NCBI GenBank assembly: GCA_003586115.2
Contig: QVOM02000115.1
Coordinates: 10,306,621 to 10,370,620 of the forward strand
Direction of reading: 5' to 3'
DNA: 64,000 nucleotides
DNA from: Salvator merianae
Taxonomy: Eukaryota; Chordata; Lepidosauria; Squamata; Teiidae
Below, piece by piece: positions 1 through 11,191 of this stretch. Position numbers and translations under genes: made by a program. Below the pieces are notes generated by a model. It saw only the letters and a program-made list of their open reading frames with translations. It made no database searches and had not been told where the DNA came from. The stretch's first letter is position 1; the number at the start of each line of letters is the position of its first letter.

Positions 1-107
1 AACCAACACAATATAACAACAATTTACCATATACATAACCTATGACATAAAATGAGGAATTTAACTAACACCCTAAGCCATACTTACATAAAACAGTGTA
101 ACAGGAG

Positions 108-330
108 GTGATTTTGCAATTACCATCGTGGAATGTTCAACTGTGAACATTCCATGGTGGTATTGACCATGCAGCACAGACACCATCCTCATTGTGTGAC
201 CCTAGTCCTTACCATCAGCAGCACACCAGCATTCACAGTGTGAATGCTTGTATCCTCGCTCAATCCTTATCATGACAATGGGGGTCTTGCTGTAGCCCTG
301 AGGTGCAGGACAGGTCATAGTGACTTCAGT
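108..330 (+). mobile_element. Partial GGGCC-type MITE (family A)
   Basis: The segment opens with a worn TTTTGCA end followed by a small palindrome at 131-163, TGGAATGTTCA then TGAACATTCCA. The same palindrome lies at the end of the copies at 28.9 and 36.1 kb. The phrase CCAGCATTCACAGTGTGAATG near 228-246 also recurs at 18.4 and 50.8 kb. No right terminus is visible, so this is a fragment. It has no coding capacity. Family membership is inferred from these shared blocks. Confidence 0.5.
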
Positions 331-769
331 GTGGGGGTCTCCTGCTCTGTTCCATTGATTTGGCTCACAGTGACCATTTAGCTACTATGATCTAGAGGGA
401 GAAGTTGTTGGTTCTTGTGCAGCACAGTAGGCTGTTATGAAAAAAATGGTCTTCACATGTAGGCTCTGGGTCTCTTAAGCTGAATTAGGCCAGCAGCTAT
501 GCTGTGCCTAGCCCAGCTCCTTCTTCATCCATCTCTCAACAATGTCCAGAAAGATATAGTTATTCTATGGAAACTGATGTCCTTTATTGAACTTCCAAAA
601 TAGTTTATATTTTATCACTTGCACAAAAAATCATATTTAGTTAAATGCTGCACAATCCTAAATTTCCATCTTTAGGACTTTCTTCATATATAACATTTTC
701 CAAGTTTTAGAATGAGAGTAGAATACCTGGTTCAGTAAAAGGTCTCAAGCTGGAGGCTCCTATGAATCC

Positions 770-770
<1 letters not shown>
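331..770. other. Unassigned intergenic DNA
   Basis: AT-rich single-copy-looking sequence. I see no open frame of note, terminal repeat or RNA gene in it. Confidence 0.5.

Positions 771-813
<43 letters not shown>
771..813. repeat. (GATA)n microsatellite
   Basis: About 10.5 uninterrupted GATA units. The reverse-complement motif (TATC)n lies about 130 bases downstream, so the two tracts form an inverted pair. Confidence 0.97.
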
Positions 814-940
814 GTGTGGGCAGGTGGGTGTATAAATAAATCCTGCTATCATTCTATGAAATGAATATACAAGCATAAAAGGCAGAATAAATGTTGAAAA
901 TTATGAAATATTAACTATATATTACAGCTACTTATGATCT

Positions 941-941
941 C

Positions 942-983
<42 letters not shown>

Positions 984-1029
984 TCATCCATCCATCCATC
1001 CATCCATCCATCCATCCATCCATCCATCT
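941..1029. repeat. (TATC)n followed by (CATC)n compound microsatellite
   Basis: About ten TATC units to about 983 pass directly into about eleven CATC units. The switch looks like a point change that was then amplified. Confidence 0.97.
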
Positions 1030-2460
1030 TGCACCAGGGAGGATTGCAAGGGTATCACATATGAAACAAGTTAAAATATAGTATTAAAACATAATAAATA
1101 CAAAAAAAAAAAGCAAAAAAAAGCAACAACTACACAGCCTCCCCCCCCCACCCCCAAAACCACACAAATTAAAAACTCCGTGGGATAGAATCTTCTTTCT
1201 TATTGCTAGACCAGAAGTAAAACATGAAGATAATTGAACTTCTGTTGACTCACACAGTGTTAGAGGACTAGTAGTGAGCTGTATTTGCTGCACAACTTCT
1301 TTGGGTCACTTTTTAAAGACAAAATTGACCAATCATTAAATTTCAGCATTACGTGTTCTTATCACACCTTGTACCAATGACAATGAAACAAGCTGTGACT
1401 CAGTCACACTTTAAGAGGATATTTAACTCTGTCTTCCTGTTTCACTCTTGACTGGCTCTTTAATCTGAAGAGGCAAGCAGAAGAGCTTGCGTAGCATTTG
1501 CTAGCTGACTGCAGTGTGTGTTTGGGAAGGGCAAGAGGGGATTAACAGAAGTAGATCCAAAGGTCTGGTACACTGCCCTGATCCAGTTGCATAGCCTGGC
1601 CCTTTTATACCTTTTGTGGTAGTAACCTATGCCAGTCAGCTGTGTTCTATTTCTTTGTGGGGAGATGAATGATTTCATTTCCGCTAAGCCCAGCAGCAGC
1701 TGGAGTTTAGAAGATGCACTGAGTCTGCTAGTTCTTGCTCGGTTTGAATATCCCATACCTCACTGCTGGTCTTTTAAGAAATACATTTTCTGGCATTTGA
1801 AGACAAGCCTGCAGCTAAATTGGAATGCAACTGGCCTCAGAGCTCCAGATCCTTAAAACAATCCAGCTTTGTGTTTAAGGGAGGCAAAAAAAAGTGATTC
1901 CCTTATCTTCTCCATATGCTTTCAATAGATTCACCTCCCCCCCCCCAAAAAAAATGCCAAAGACAAGTTTCATAATAAAAATTCCCTGAGGCCCCCATGC
2001 TCTTGAAAAGCTGTCAGGACTTGCAAAAAGATGGTATAAGGCATATTGTACAAATCAGGATTATGGCCTGCTCAGCATTCTCCTTCTCACAGTGGCTAAA
2101 CTATGGCCTAGAGCCTTTTATTTTATCCTGTTAAAACACCCTTTTTGTAGCTCATCCAAGGACTGGACCAGATATTTTCCAGTCTTGATATTCACCTTGA
2201 AATAGGAAATTCGGCATCCAAACAAACTGGCTAGAAAAATAGTTTGCTAAATGTTTATATTATTTCAGTGTTGTCTATCTCTCTTTTCCGATATGTTTGT
2301 GACTTCTCTTTCATCCTTACTTGCTTTGACCTTGGGTATAATTACACATAACATGTTTAGAGTGCTTCAATAAGAAAAATGTGGGCTTTCCTCTTCTCAT
2401 CCCAACCTCCCAACACCTACACAATACTTTATTGAAATGGTTTCATAACTTCTCTCCTGT
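1030..2460. other. Unassigned DNA with poly-A and poly-C tracts
   Basis: Apart from A-rich tracts near 1100-1125 and C runs at 1141-1155 and about 1937-1947, nothing is recognised. The few open frames are short, have no family signature and overlap on both strands, so none is called as a gene. Confidence 0.4.
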
Positions 2461-2472
2461 TTTCTTTTCTTT

Positions 2473-2559
<87 letters not shown>

Positions 2560-2562
2560 CTT
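2461..2562. repeat. (TTTC)n microsatellite
   Basis: Roughly 100 bases of nearly pure TTTC. Read as protein it gives a meaningless FLSFFLSF repeat. Confidence 0.97.
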
Positions 2563-3078
2563 TTGTGGTAGTATACTTTCTATCTGTGGCACATTTACTT
2601 TAGAAGGACCAGAAGAAATATGATCATCTTACAGCTCTGCCTATTTTCTGTGCCCACCTGAACTTTCACTGCAATAGGTGAAAAAAACAACAAGCCAATC
2701 TCTTCTCTTCACTTTTTCTTCTTTCTCCAGTCAAGGGATGGTTGGGGCTTCATGGTGCTTGTTGTTAGATGTGGGTCCTTTCTGTACTTATCTGTCCATG
2801 GTCCAAATCAGTGAGACTGGAACAGCCAGGTCCATTGGTTTAGACCACAGAAAGGTGTAATCTGGAATGGAGCCATCTGCATGATGGCACTGATCCAAAC
2901 CAGCTCTGTTTCTGGCCTCAAAGCACGTGGGAGCTTTGAGGACAGACTCTGAATATTTCAAGGAGATGCATCTGCTGCTAGCCTTGAACACGGGAGGAGA
3001 TGCCTTCTGCATGTCTCCTGTGTTGTGGACCCAGAGTCCACTGATAGACTCATTTAAATGGGTCTATAGGTGATCCTG

Positions 3079-3221
3079 ATGAGGGGCTCCCTGATCTGGA
3101 TAACAGTCTATCTAATGCAGACAGAGTGTACTAGTGGGAGCCAGCGCTTCAAGATCCACACTAATATGAAGTTTGATGAGGCCCAGAAGCTGACTATGGA
3201 GGGTCCTGATTGGTATGAAAG
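3079..3221 (+). CDS. Candidate exon of an unrecognised protein (tentative)
   Basis: An ATG at 3079 opens a 48-codon frame that closes at a TAA at 3223. The TAA lies inside a consensus splice donor, AAG|GTAAGTG, with the cut after 3221. The N-terminus (MRGSLIWITVYLMQ) is hydrophobic like a short signal or anchor segment. It is followed by a polar stretch containing QRFKIHTNMKFDEAQ and ending GPDWYE. Spliced at the donor, the frame would continue in phase 2. The amino-acid mix looks more like a real protein than neighbouring chance frames do. I do not recognise the family, I see no partner exon in the window, and the ATG context lacks a purine at -3. It may be a first coding exon, a relic, or chance. 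Confidence 0.25.
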
Positions 3222-3229
3222 GTAAGTGT

Positions 3230-5298
3230 AAAGATGGCTCTAAAATTGCCACAAGAAACAAAGGGGAAACCCACCACTAAATGCCTCAAAGATTATGGCC
3301 TGCTGTCCTAATATTAATACCTTCTAAGCGTGGTTGAGTGTGTGTAAGGGGTGTAACTAAATCATTTTATTCTTTATATCTGACACTTCCTCACAACGCT
3401 TGAGCAACACGAGAGGTAAACCTAGGGTACTTTGTTGCAGAGTAAAGTAATCTCCCACAAGGAAAGGTATGCACATCAAAATGTGCAGATGTATGGGCTC
3501 CAGGTAGCCCTGTAACTGTGGATTCCAGTGTTCCTCTATTCAACAAAGCTGTCATGTAGAATCCATGGGACCCTAAAATTGTGGATTAACAAGGTCAATC
3601 TCCCTCATCACTCACTTCTATCAAAATCCCCCTTACACTTCTCCAATTGAGCAACACTAGAGGAAGTTTATTTCTTGCTTCCATGCTAATCTGGGCTCTT
3701 GCCCAGCTAGGAAAAGTGAGAAATTGGGTGAGTTAACAGGATTCCTCACACCTCCAATAATCTGGACCATTGGATGACAGATCCTGGATATCACTCCACT
3801 CCTCCCTCCCAAAAAACTCAGATGCAGCCTGTTACTTGGTGAAAACTTTTGCTCATCTGGAGGAGAAACCAAGCCACCAACTGTTGATCCAGCTATGTGG
3901 TGTGCAGAGCTGTAGTAAAGGGAAACATTCTGCTTACATAAGTGTAGATAGTTTTGAACTCTCGCTGGAAAAAACACACATAAAGGACTTGTCCAGTGTT
4001 CTTCCTGCCCAGAAAATCAATGCCTCTAAGATTATCAAAGGCTTCATCCTGCATTTTTCAAAAAGAAAAAGAAAAATATTTCAATACATATACCAATTTA
4101 TCTCCAGGTGGACTCAAGGATTAATAATTACTAGGCATATTTAGCCTCCCTATTTGCTTAAATTGTTCTTCAGACCATTGGCATTAGCAAGCCACATGAG
4201 TTTATTGCAAAGTTCACTGGGTATAGTCCAACCATTAACTATAACTTTGTAGTCCTGACCCCTCCCCCCTGTTTCCTATCATTCTAATAGAATGGCAGAA
4301 AGCATTTTAAAGAGAAGATAGATACCCATGGTTAATTCTTCCTCCTGACAATCTGCATTTCCCCCACCACACTCACTTGCATCAGTTACTATTTTAGTGT
4401 GTCTCATAAGTCCAACCAAAAGACAGAAGATGCTTTGACTGCAGGAAAGCATTGGCAAGAGAAGTACTAGTCTCTAAGTAGTCCACTTCTGAAAATCTTC
4501 TTTCTTCTGCAGTCAGTCCACTTGTATTAGTCAGACACATGTTTGTGGCTAAATACATCCTTAGCACTGTGGTAGAAATGTTAGAAGCCCTTGCCCTAAC
4601 CCACACATGCTTTCCTTTTATTCAGTGCTATCCATGAACAAGGTAGAAAACAGCCACAATGGTTCCTTCATCATTGGAATGACAAGGCAAACAGAATAGA
4701 GGGAAAGTGCTTTAACTATTGAAATTAATGTAGGAGTAAATGGCTGAGATTTGAAAAGGCACCTCTGTTTTAATCATGATGGTATTTTAAAGAGCCTTAT
4801 GTGCATGCTGCCTTCATATTCTGCTCTAAGACTAGGACATGCCCTCCTGAATATTTGATATCCTGAACAATGCCTAGCTCTAATAATATTCAAAATGTAA
4901 TCAATTAAATCAATTAGAAGATTAAATTCCACCATGGTATGTGTACCACTAGCAAAATTTACAAATCACATAATCAATGCAATCCATTAACACTGACAAA
5001 GGGAGAAGGTGATGGACTGGAAAATCTCCATCAAGGGCATTCAAAAGATGTAATTAAAAATACATTACACCCTGAAAGCAAGGCTCCCTGCACGTTATCG
5101 CTGCCTCAAAGAGTAATGCTTGCACTTCCAACTTCAGGGCTTCATGGAAATTCCATACGGATAGAATCACTTCTCATTATAATGTAAGGTATCTTGTGCC
5201 AGCAGAACAAAAATATAGATTCAGGTTCTACGGATTAAGTCCTTCAGGTATCTTTGCAACATTTTAGAAAATCATATAAGGAAATAATCATGTTCAAA
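3230..5298. other. Unassigned intergenic or intronic DNA
   Basis: No convincing gene or repeat terminus was recognised. The 124-codon frame at 3770-4144 has no recognisable motif and overlaps an equally open opposite frame, so it is treated as chance. Confidence 0.4.
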
Positions 5299-5657
5299 TA
5301 GAGATGTATAAAATTTGATTAGCATTTGCAAATGCAATTGAATATTTCACATTCACATTTGCATCAAAACAAGATTGTTTTTTGTTTGTTTGCATTTCCA
5401 AAACTTTGATAGAATTCAGACCAGTCTTCCACTTGTGAAAATGAGCAATTGGATTGAACTCATATTTTGCTGTGTTTTTGTCCATGAAAAGGCCTTTTTT
5501 TAATGGAAACAATGGTATTGTGCTTTGTGAAAAAGTGTGGAAAAGAATGTAAAAAAACCAGATTTTTTTAATTAAACGGTTCAACAACAACAACAACAAA
5601 AGGGTTTTCGCTTTGATGGTGAAACGAACACACAGATTTCATTCATGCACATCCCTA
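5299..5657. mobile_element. Short non-autonomous hAT-type element, 359 bp
   Basis: The ends are TAGAGATGT on the left and GCACATCCCTA on the right. These are imperfect inverted repeats of the TAGGGATGTGCAC type. A perfect 8-bp duplication, TGTTCAAA, flanks the element at 5291-5298 and 5658-5665. An 8-bp TSD is the hallmark of the hAT superfamily. The interior is AT-rich with runs like TTTGCAAATGCAATTG and encodes nothing. A sibling lies at 42025-42376 and two larger elements with the same ends at 22.6 and 46.6 kb. Confidence 0.9.
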
Positions 5658-5871
5658 TGTTCAAATAAATAATTACCTTATTCAGATTTAGATTTGATCA
5701 TTTTCTCTGACCTAAATTGTTGGGATTATCATGACTTTTTTACTACCCAAGTTTTTCCTCCCAAACTTTTTTCTATATTTAGCAGCTTATGACCAGGAAA
5801 TAAACATAAGTTCTAACCATGGTAACAGTACATTGTTTCAAAGGAAGTAATGAATTAGCAGGAAATGCTTG

Positions 5872-6240
5872 CAGTGGCGTAGCTACATGTTCCGCCACCC
5901 GGGGCGGACCAAACGGCGGCAGCTGAGGAGGGCGCCCCGCCCCGCCCTGCAGGACGCCCCGCCCTGCAGCTGCCTACTCCCGCTGCCGTCATGATGACAG
6001 CCGCGCGCGCACACGCTAGCAGGCAGGTGAGCGAGCGGCGAGCGAGCGGCGGGCGGGGCGAGCGAGACGAGCGAGCGGCAGGTGGGGCGAGCGAGCAGCG
6101 GACGTACCGGTAAGCCGACTAAAGGTAAACCGGACGCAGGGCGGGCGGGAGGGCCCAAGTGAAAGGCAGCCGCCGCCGCCCCCAACAAGGCGCCACCCAG
6201 TGCGCACCGCCACCCGCGCCCCCCCCTTGCTACGCCAGTG
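5872..6240. mobile_element. GC-rich non-autonomous hAT-type element, copy 1 (369 bp)
   Basis: It starts CAGTGGCGTAGC and ends GCTACGCCAGTG. These are inverted termini with a one-base asymmetry near the tip. A perfect 8-bp TSD, AATGCTTG, lies at 5864-5871 and 6241-6248. The interior is very GC- and CpG-rich with short GCGAGCG tandem units around 6030-6095. The arginine-, alanine- and proline-rich open frames across it on the minus strand come from base composition and are not proteins. A near-identical copy sits at 17575-17974, which implies fairly recent activity. Confidence 0.92.
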
Positions 6241-6285
6241 AATGCTTGTGAAACTGATCAGGAATGCTTTAACAAGCCATAAGTA

Positions 6286-6698
6286 ATTATGTGCCTGCAC
6301 TGGGCTGGTAACACCTCATCTGCACTCAGACTAGTCTACTGGAAGACTACCCCTCCTGATAGACTGTTCTATTTGCACCAGATGAGGCACTGAAGCAGTC
6401 CACAGCACAAAAATGGCACTGTGACACACTTACAGTATTCCAGACTGGTATACTGGATCGGCGGCTCATGTGTGGATGACACCTGAACTGTGGACTGATA
6501 CACCATGACTGAGATGCCCTGCATCATTTTGCTGAGCACCTGGAAGTGATGCCCAGACAAAATGGTTCTGGTCAGCAACTTCAGAGGCTGGAAACATTCA
6601 TTTACATATACCACTGATAACCCGGCCCATTGTGGGCCAGGTTATCTGAATTGGGACAGCATGGTTTGGGATAGTCCATGCCATGCAGAAAGGCTCTA
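6286..6698. mobile_element. Worn MITE (GCAGAAAGGCTC-ended family)
   Basis: The left part (CTGCACTGGGCTGGTAAC near 6296) and the right end (ATGCAGAAAGGCTC near 6684) match the copy at 13.0-13.4 kb block by block. Both contain a GGGCCAGGTTATCTG segment. The termini relate to the TGCAGAAAGG end used by the MITEs at 15.9 and 33.5 kb. No clean TSD was found and the boundaries are approximate. Confidence 0.5.
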
Positions 6699-6789
6699 GA
6701 TGCCTTAAAAGCTGGAAATGTATTTTGCTTTTTGAAAGTTTTTTTTCTTTTTTCCAGCAATGATTCTCTGTGTATAAATTGTCCCACTA

Positions 6790-7405
6790 CAAATACACCT
6801 TATTCACCACATGAAAGGGAGACTCCACAGCTCTAGCTTGGAACCCAGAAGCATCTGATGATGCAGCAATTGAGGTGATTTTGCTTACAATAGCAATCAT
6901 ACCCTTCCCTGGTGTGATGCCACTGCACACAGCATCCAAAGACATACCCCAAGGCACCTTATTGGGTACGTTGAAACATGGCTCTAACCTACCACCTTCC
7001 AGTTTGATTTACTAAGATTTTAGAGACAATTAAAAGTATGAGGAATAGACTTCTCTTCATCTGACCATATATGAGAATTTTAAAACAAGCAGATATGTGA
7101 GAAAAATAAAGTTAATCAAATAAAATCAAATACTGTATTTTTTTGTTTTAAAAGATGACTGTCAAGCTGAAGTATAAAATATTTGATAGTTCACAAAAGA
7201 CCATTTCTTGGTGAATACTAACAGAGGTCAGAGGAAAGTGGAATAATAGGCCTAATAGGATGTATTTTATTACGTTGATCTCCAGACACTGATCACTGGC
7301 TAAGGCCATAAATATACTCCATTTGAAGGTTCCACCAGGTTCAGAAAAACTGGCTGAGCAGAGGCAGCCAGTATAATCTTTCTGTTCTGAATAGGCAGAA
7401 AACTC
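6790..7405. other. Unassigned DNA
   Basis: Nothing recognised except an AT-rich stretch at 7080-7150. Confidence 0.4.
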
Positions 7406-7780
7406 TAAGGCCCAATCTGCACTTACTTGGCTGGGCTGGTGTGCTTTCGGTGGCAGGAACAACCCCAGTGTCATGAAACAATCTTTCTGCACTCGGAAGG
7501 TTCTTCTGGGACAACCCCCATGCTGACTCAGAGCCAGCTTACAAGCCCCAGGGAGACCTATTTCAGGAGCACTATTTGGTGTGCCCTGTTAAACTGGAAC
7601 AAAGAGGACTCCCACTGTTCTACAGGCTCCTGGACTGTCAGTAGACTTGTTAAAACAGGTATACTGGTATCCCAGTCTAGCTGGCTAGTTCAGCTACCTA
7701 GGCTTGGCTACATTGCATCCAATGCAGATGCAGCATGCTAGCAGGGGGCAGGGCCTCCCCTTAAGTTGGTGCAAATTGCT
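7406..7780. mobile_element. Worn MITE related to the 33.5-kb copy (family B)
   Basis: It begins AAGGCCCAATCTGCACTT. Internally it carries a segment like GCACTATTTGGTGTGCCCTGTTAAACTGG that resembles the 33.7-kb copy. Towards the right it has GCATGCTAGCAGGGGGCAGGG, a phrase echoed in reverse near 44.0 kb. The right terminus is not defined. Confidence 0.4.
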
Positions 7781-7782
7781 TC

Positions 7783-7850
7783 CTACATAGTATTGTGGTT
7801 CAGTTTCCCCAAATCACCACATAATAGTTAGTCATTTTACACAATGGCTA
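7783..7850 (+). repeat. Direct repeat, copy 1
   Basis: About 65 bases including CCTACATAGTATTGTGGTTC and CCCCAAATCACCAC recur in the same orientation at about 8966-9030 with few differences. Confidence 0.8.
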
Positions 7851-8965
7851 CCTGCAGAGGTGTCCCTTTCTGGAAACTATGTTCTGCTCTCTTTATTTTT
7901 AAATGATCAAAACATACAGAGTTTAAAGCTGAATATTATTGGCTATTCTCTTTTCTTGGCTTTAAGAAGAAGATTTAGTCTCCTGCTAATATTACAAGAA
8001 AGCAAATGCATGTCTAAATCCCATGTACCTTACACCTATTTCTTAGCATATGTTTTATAAATGCACAAGGATATAAAAATGAGTGAAAACAATACTGCCT
8101 GTTGTTTCTGGGCCAAAAAACAGATGACTGAGAACAGTGGGGGTCTCTGTAGGAAAGACAGGTTTCTATTGTAATCATTTAACAGTTCCTAAACTGAGAT
8201 TTGATGCCAAAGCCCCACTCCCTTGTAACTGCCAGTGCTCGCACACCTTTGATGGTGCAGCAGAAGCAAACAGAGCCAGAGGGTAGATCAATTTACATTA
8301 TGGATGCTATCTTCATAACCAGAAGAGCAGAAAAACTTCTTCAAAAGTGTCAAGTCTGCAGAAACACTGTAAAATCTATAGAATGAACTAAGCATTGTGC
8401 TTATGGATTTTTGCTTTATTCCTTCTGGTTATTGCTGATTATGGCAGACAGGAGGAGAAAGAGAAGCACAAAGTGTTTGAGTGTTTGAGTGTTTCTGCAC
8501 TTCTGTTCCAGCCACACTGCCTTCACTGTGAGATAATTCTGCAAGTGCAAAGAAGCAGGTGTTTGGAGACTGAATGCAAGAGAAGGGATGGACCAAGCTG
8601 TAGACTAGAATATGGTATGGCAATTCTAGTAAAATCTCGATTTTTGGCAGTGATCAGTCATAAGTGCAGTGGTGATATAGCAGCCTGCAGTCTAGTCTGG
8701 TGCATTGACCTGCCTTTGTTCATTCCGAACCACATTCTGATCCACCATGGATCAAAATGTGGTTCAGCCCCATCTGTCCTGTTCTCTGTCCTGCCTCACC
8801 ACTTCTAGCTTGCCATCTATCCTACTTTTTAGGCTGAACACAGAGGTTTTCTATATCCATCAAACAGGATTGAACCCTTTTTGCAGTCAATGAATCACCT
8901 GTTTCATTAAACACTTGTAATTGTTTCACAACAGAAAAATGTGTTAGCTAATGCACAATACAGTT
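7851..8965. other. Unassigned DNA between direct repeats
   Basis: No termini or gene recognised. A 137-codon frame at 8395-8808 has no motif I know and is not called. Confidence 0.35.
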
Positions 8966-9030
8966 GTTTCCTACATAGTATTGTGGTTCATTTTCCCCAA
9001 ATCACCACGTAATATTTAACCATGTTACGC
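8966..9030 (+). repeat. Direct repeat, copy 2
   Basis: Partner of 7783-7850, shifted by about 1.18 kb. It could be one end of a longer interspersed repeat present twice, or a terminal repeat of an old element. Confidence 0.8.
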
Positions 9031-9081
9031 AAATAGTTGCTGCATTGGAAAATTAGGGGCTAGAGAAGATTCAGAAACTCT

Positions 9082-9666
9082 GGACCTGTTTGCACTTGCT
9101 ACTAGCAAGCATGAAGGGTGCTTGCTAGTCAAGTACATCTGCACCTTGCAAAGGTCCAAGTGGCTGAGAGCAGGCTACATCTATGCCTGATCACTACTAC
9201 CTGTGATAGTCACCTCCTGGTAAAGTGCATTTGCACCTACCTGGTAGTGAAGCATCCAGGCTGGTGCAACACAGTGATTATGCATGCACAATCACTTGAT
9301 TGTGCCTGCACTATTGGGTGATTGGGCCTGCCCAATCAGGCCACAGCATGCTGGATTGGACTGTATGATGTCTGATCGGGTCCGCACCCATCCCCACTAT
9401 GGAGACCAGCAGGCCACACAGGCCTGTGTAGGTGCGATCAGGCCCATGCAATGCCCTGATCTATATGACAGTGGCCAAATGCTTCCCAGACACTGCCATG
9501 ATGAGGATTGGGCATGGTTATCATCATTTGCACCGCAAATACCAGCAGCTGGCTTCTTATGTGGTTTCCAGGCATGCAGTGCGGATAGCATCCATGCTGC
9601 ATGGTAAATTACCATGATAGAACAGTCTAATTAGTCTGCTCTATCCTGGTAAGCGTGAAAACACCC
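9082..9666 (-). mobile_element. GGGCC-type MITE (family A)
   Basis: The left end GGACCTGTTTGCACTTGCTACTAG and the right end near GTGAAAACACCC are degenerate inverted repeats. The left CTACTAGCAAGC block is the same terminal block as in the copies at 18.1, 35.7 and 51.1 kb. A candidate 3-bp duplication (TCT/CCT) is imperfect. No coding capacity. Confidence 0.6.
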
Positions 9667-9667
9667 C

Positions 9668-10740
9668 CTGCCTACCAATGTAAATCAATGATGTTGCACG
9701 GGCACTTTACATTATTGCAGGTTTCATCTTAACTGTCTAAGAACAAAACTGGGCTGTTGGAAATCAAAGAGATCACTAATTATCCAATGCTCAACTTAAC
9801 TGGAGCTGCACTGTTTTGAAGATCTGGTTTATTTTGCAGCTTTTTGTCCAGACTAATATTAAACACCTGCTATCTTAATGATCTCAAGTCACTGAATTCA
9901 TTGAAATTCATATGTTCTCATAAAAAGACTCTTTTGTTCCTCTATTACAGAGCGCAAGAGCTTGTTAACAGTCTTTCCATGTTAACTTCTGTTAAATGAG
10001 AAACAATATGAGATTCTTATACTGCATTCCTGAAAATATGTTTATTTTATTGGCTAGACATAGAACAAATTCACAAGCAGTTCTATTTCCAATACGAAAT
10101 GGGCCCCAGGGGCTCCACAGACAGGAACTTTAGTTCCTGGCTGTCAAAGCAGTTCCCAACCTCACACAAAGTTCAGGGCCAGCGTAGGGGCTGGTTGAGA
10201 ACAGAGCAGGACTAGTCCCTGCCTGATTTGAATCCACAGTTCTGACCTGCACAGATAAGTGCAGAAACACCCTCTGTGGGAATGGATTCAGGAAGCTAAA
10301 TAAGGAACAGAGGGCCAGAGTAGTAGACTAAGGGCATTGGTCATTAAAGGACCATTTAGGAACAATTTGGGGGAAGTTGGGTGGCAGTTTTTGTTTGTTT
10401 ATTTTTAGTTATTGATGTTTTTTTAAAAAACTGGTTGTATGCCAGCACTGCATCCTCCAGTGGCCATCCAGGAATACTTTTGCAAGTAGTTAAAGGGTTA
10501 TTACCATCTAGAAATGCACCTCCAGAACAAAGTCACCCTGGTTCACACACAATTTTACAGCTGAAATAGTTTGATGGAAATATCCACAGCACTGCCTCCT
10601 CTTGTTATTTTGGATCAGTTACATTTATTGCAGTCTGAAGTAGTGGATAAAGTTGCTTGTAGGAATAGAGCCATCCACTTGTCTACTTGACCCTTGTCTG
10701 TCATGGCTAATAAAGGCTAGCTAAGACAGGGTGGGACCAG
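9668..10740. other. Unassigned DNA
   Basis: A segment around 10090-10280 (GGGCCCC, then GTTCCTGGCTGTCAAAGCAG, then AAGTGCAGAAACACCC) may be a further decayed MITE of the TGCACTT-ended type. The rest is unassigned. Confidence 0.3.
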
Positions 10741-10759
10741 AGTGTGATAAATACCCTTA

Positions 10760-11129
10760 TTGAATGAAGGGAAAATGCCAGCAGTGTTTAAGAACTCTGT
10801 GGTATGCCCATTCCTTAAGAACACCTCTCTGGATCCAAAGGTATTAAATTACTATTGCCCAGCTTCTAATATCCCCTTTTGGAGTGGGCAAACTGTTGGA
10901 AAAAAAAAAAAAAGTGGCTACCCAGCTGCAGGCATATTTGGAAGAAACAGGTTATCTAGATCCATGGATGATCTTTATTGGGGAAAAAACACAGGCGTTG
11001 TTTCTCCTTGATCTCTTAGCAGCTTTCATTACCATTGATTATGGTATTTTGTTGGAACAATTTCAGGAACTGGCACTTGGAGGCACTGGTTTACATTGGT
11101 TTTCTTCCGATCTCCAAGATAAACTCTAG
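10760..11129 (+). pseudogene. L2 reverse transcriptase fragment, N-terminal part
   Basis: Two overlapping frames, broken near the A-run at 10901-10913, carry the front of the reverse-transcriptase domain. They show a FKNSVVCPFLKN-like segment, then the finger/palm motif LLDLLAAFITIDYG, where the family expects an acidic residue after AAF, then GGTGLHWFSSDLQDKL. In an intact L2 this enzyme copies the element's RNA at the target site. Here a stop follows at 11127 and the poly-A run shifts the frame, so no product is expected. Confidence 0.8.
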
Positions 11130-11191
11130 AAAGCAGAAACTGGAAACCTTTGTCAGACACATGGTGAACTTTCGTGTGGAGTTCCTCAGTG

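Noticed and set aside
2381..2623. Open frame with an FLSFFLSF repeat
   Set aside because: A direct readout of the TTTC microsatellite.
3770..4144. 124-codon frame
   Set aside because: No recognisable motif, and it overlaps a 106-codon frame on the opposite strand.
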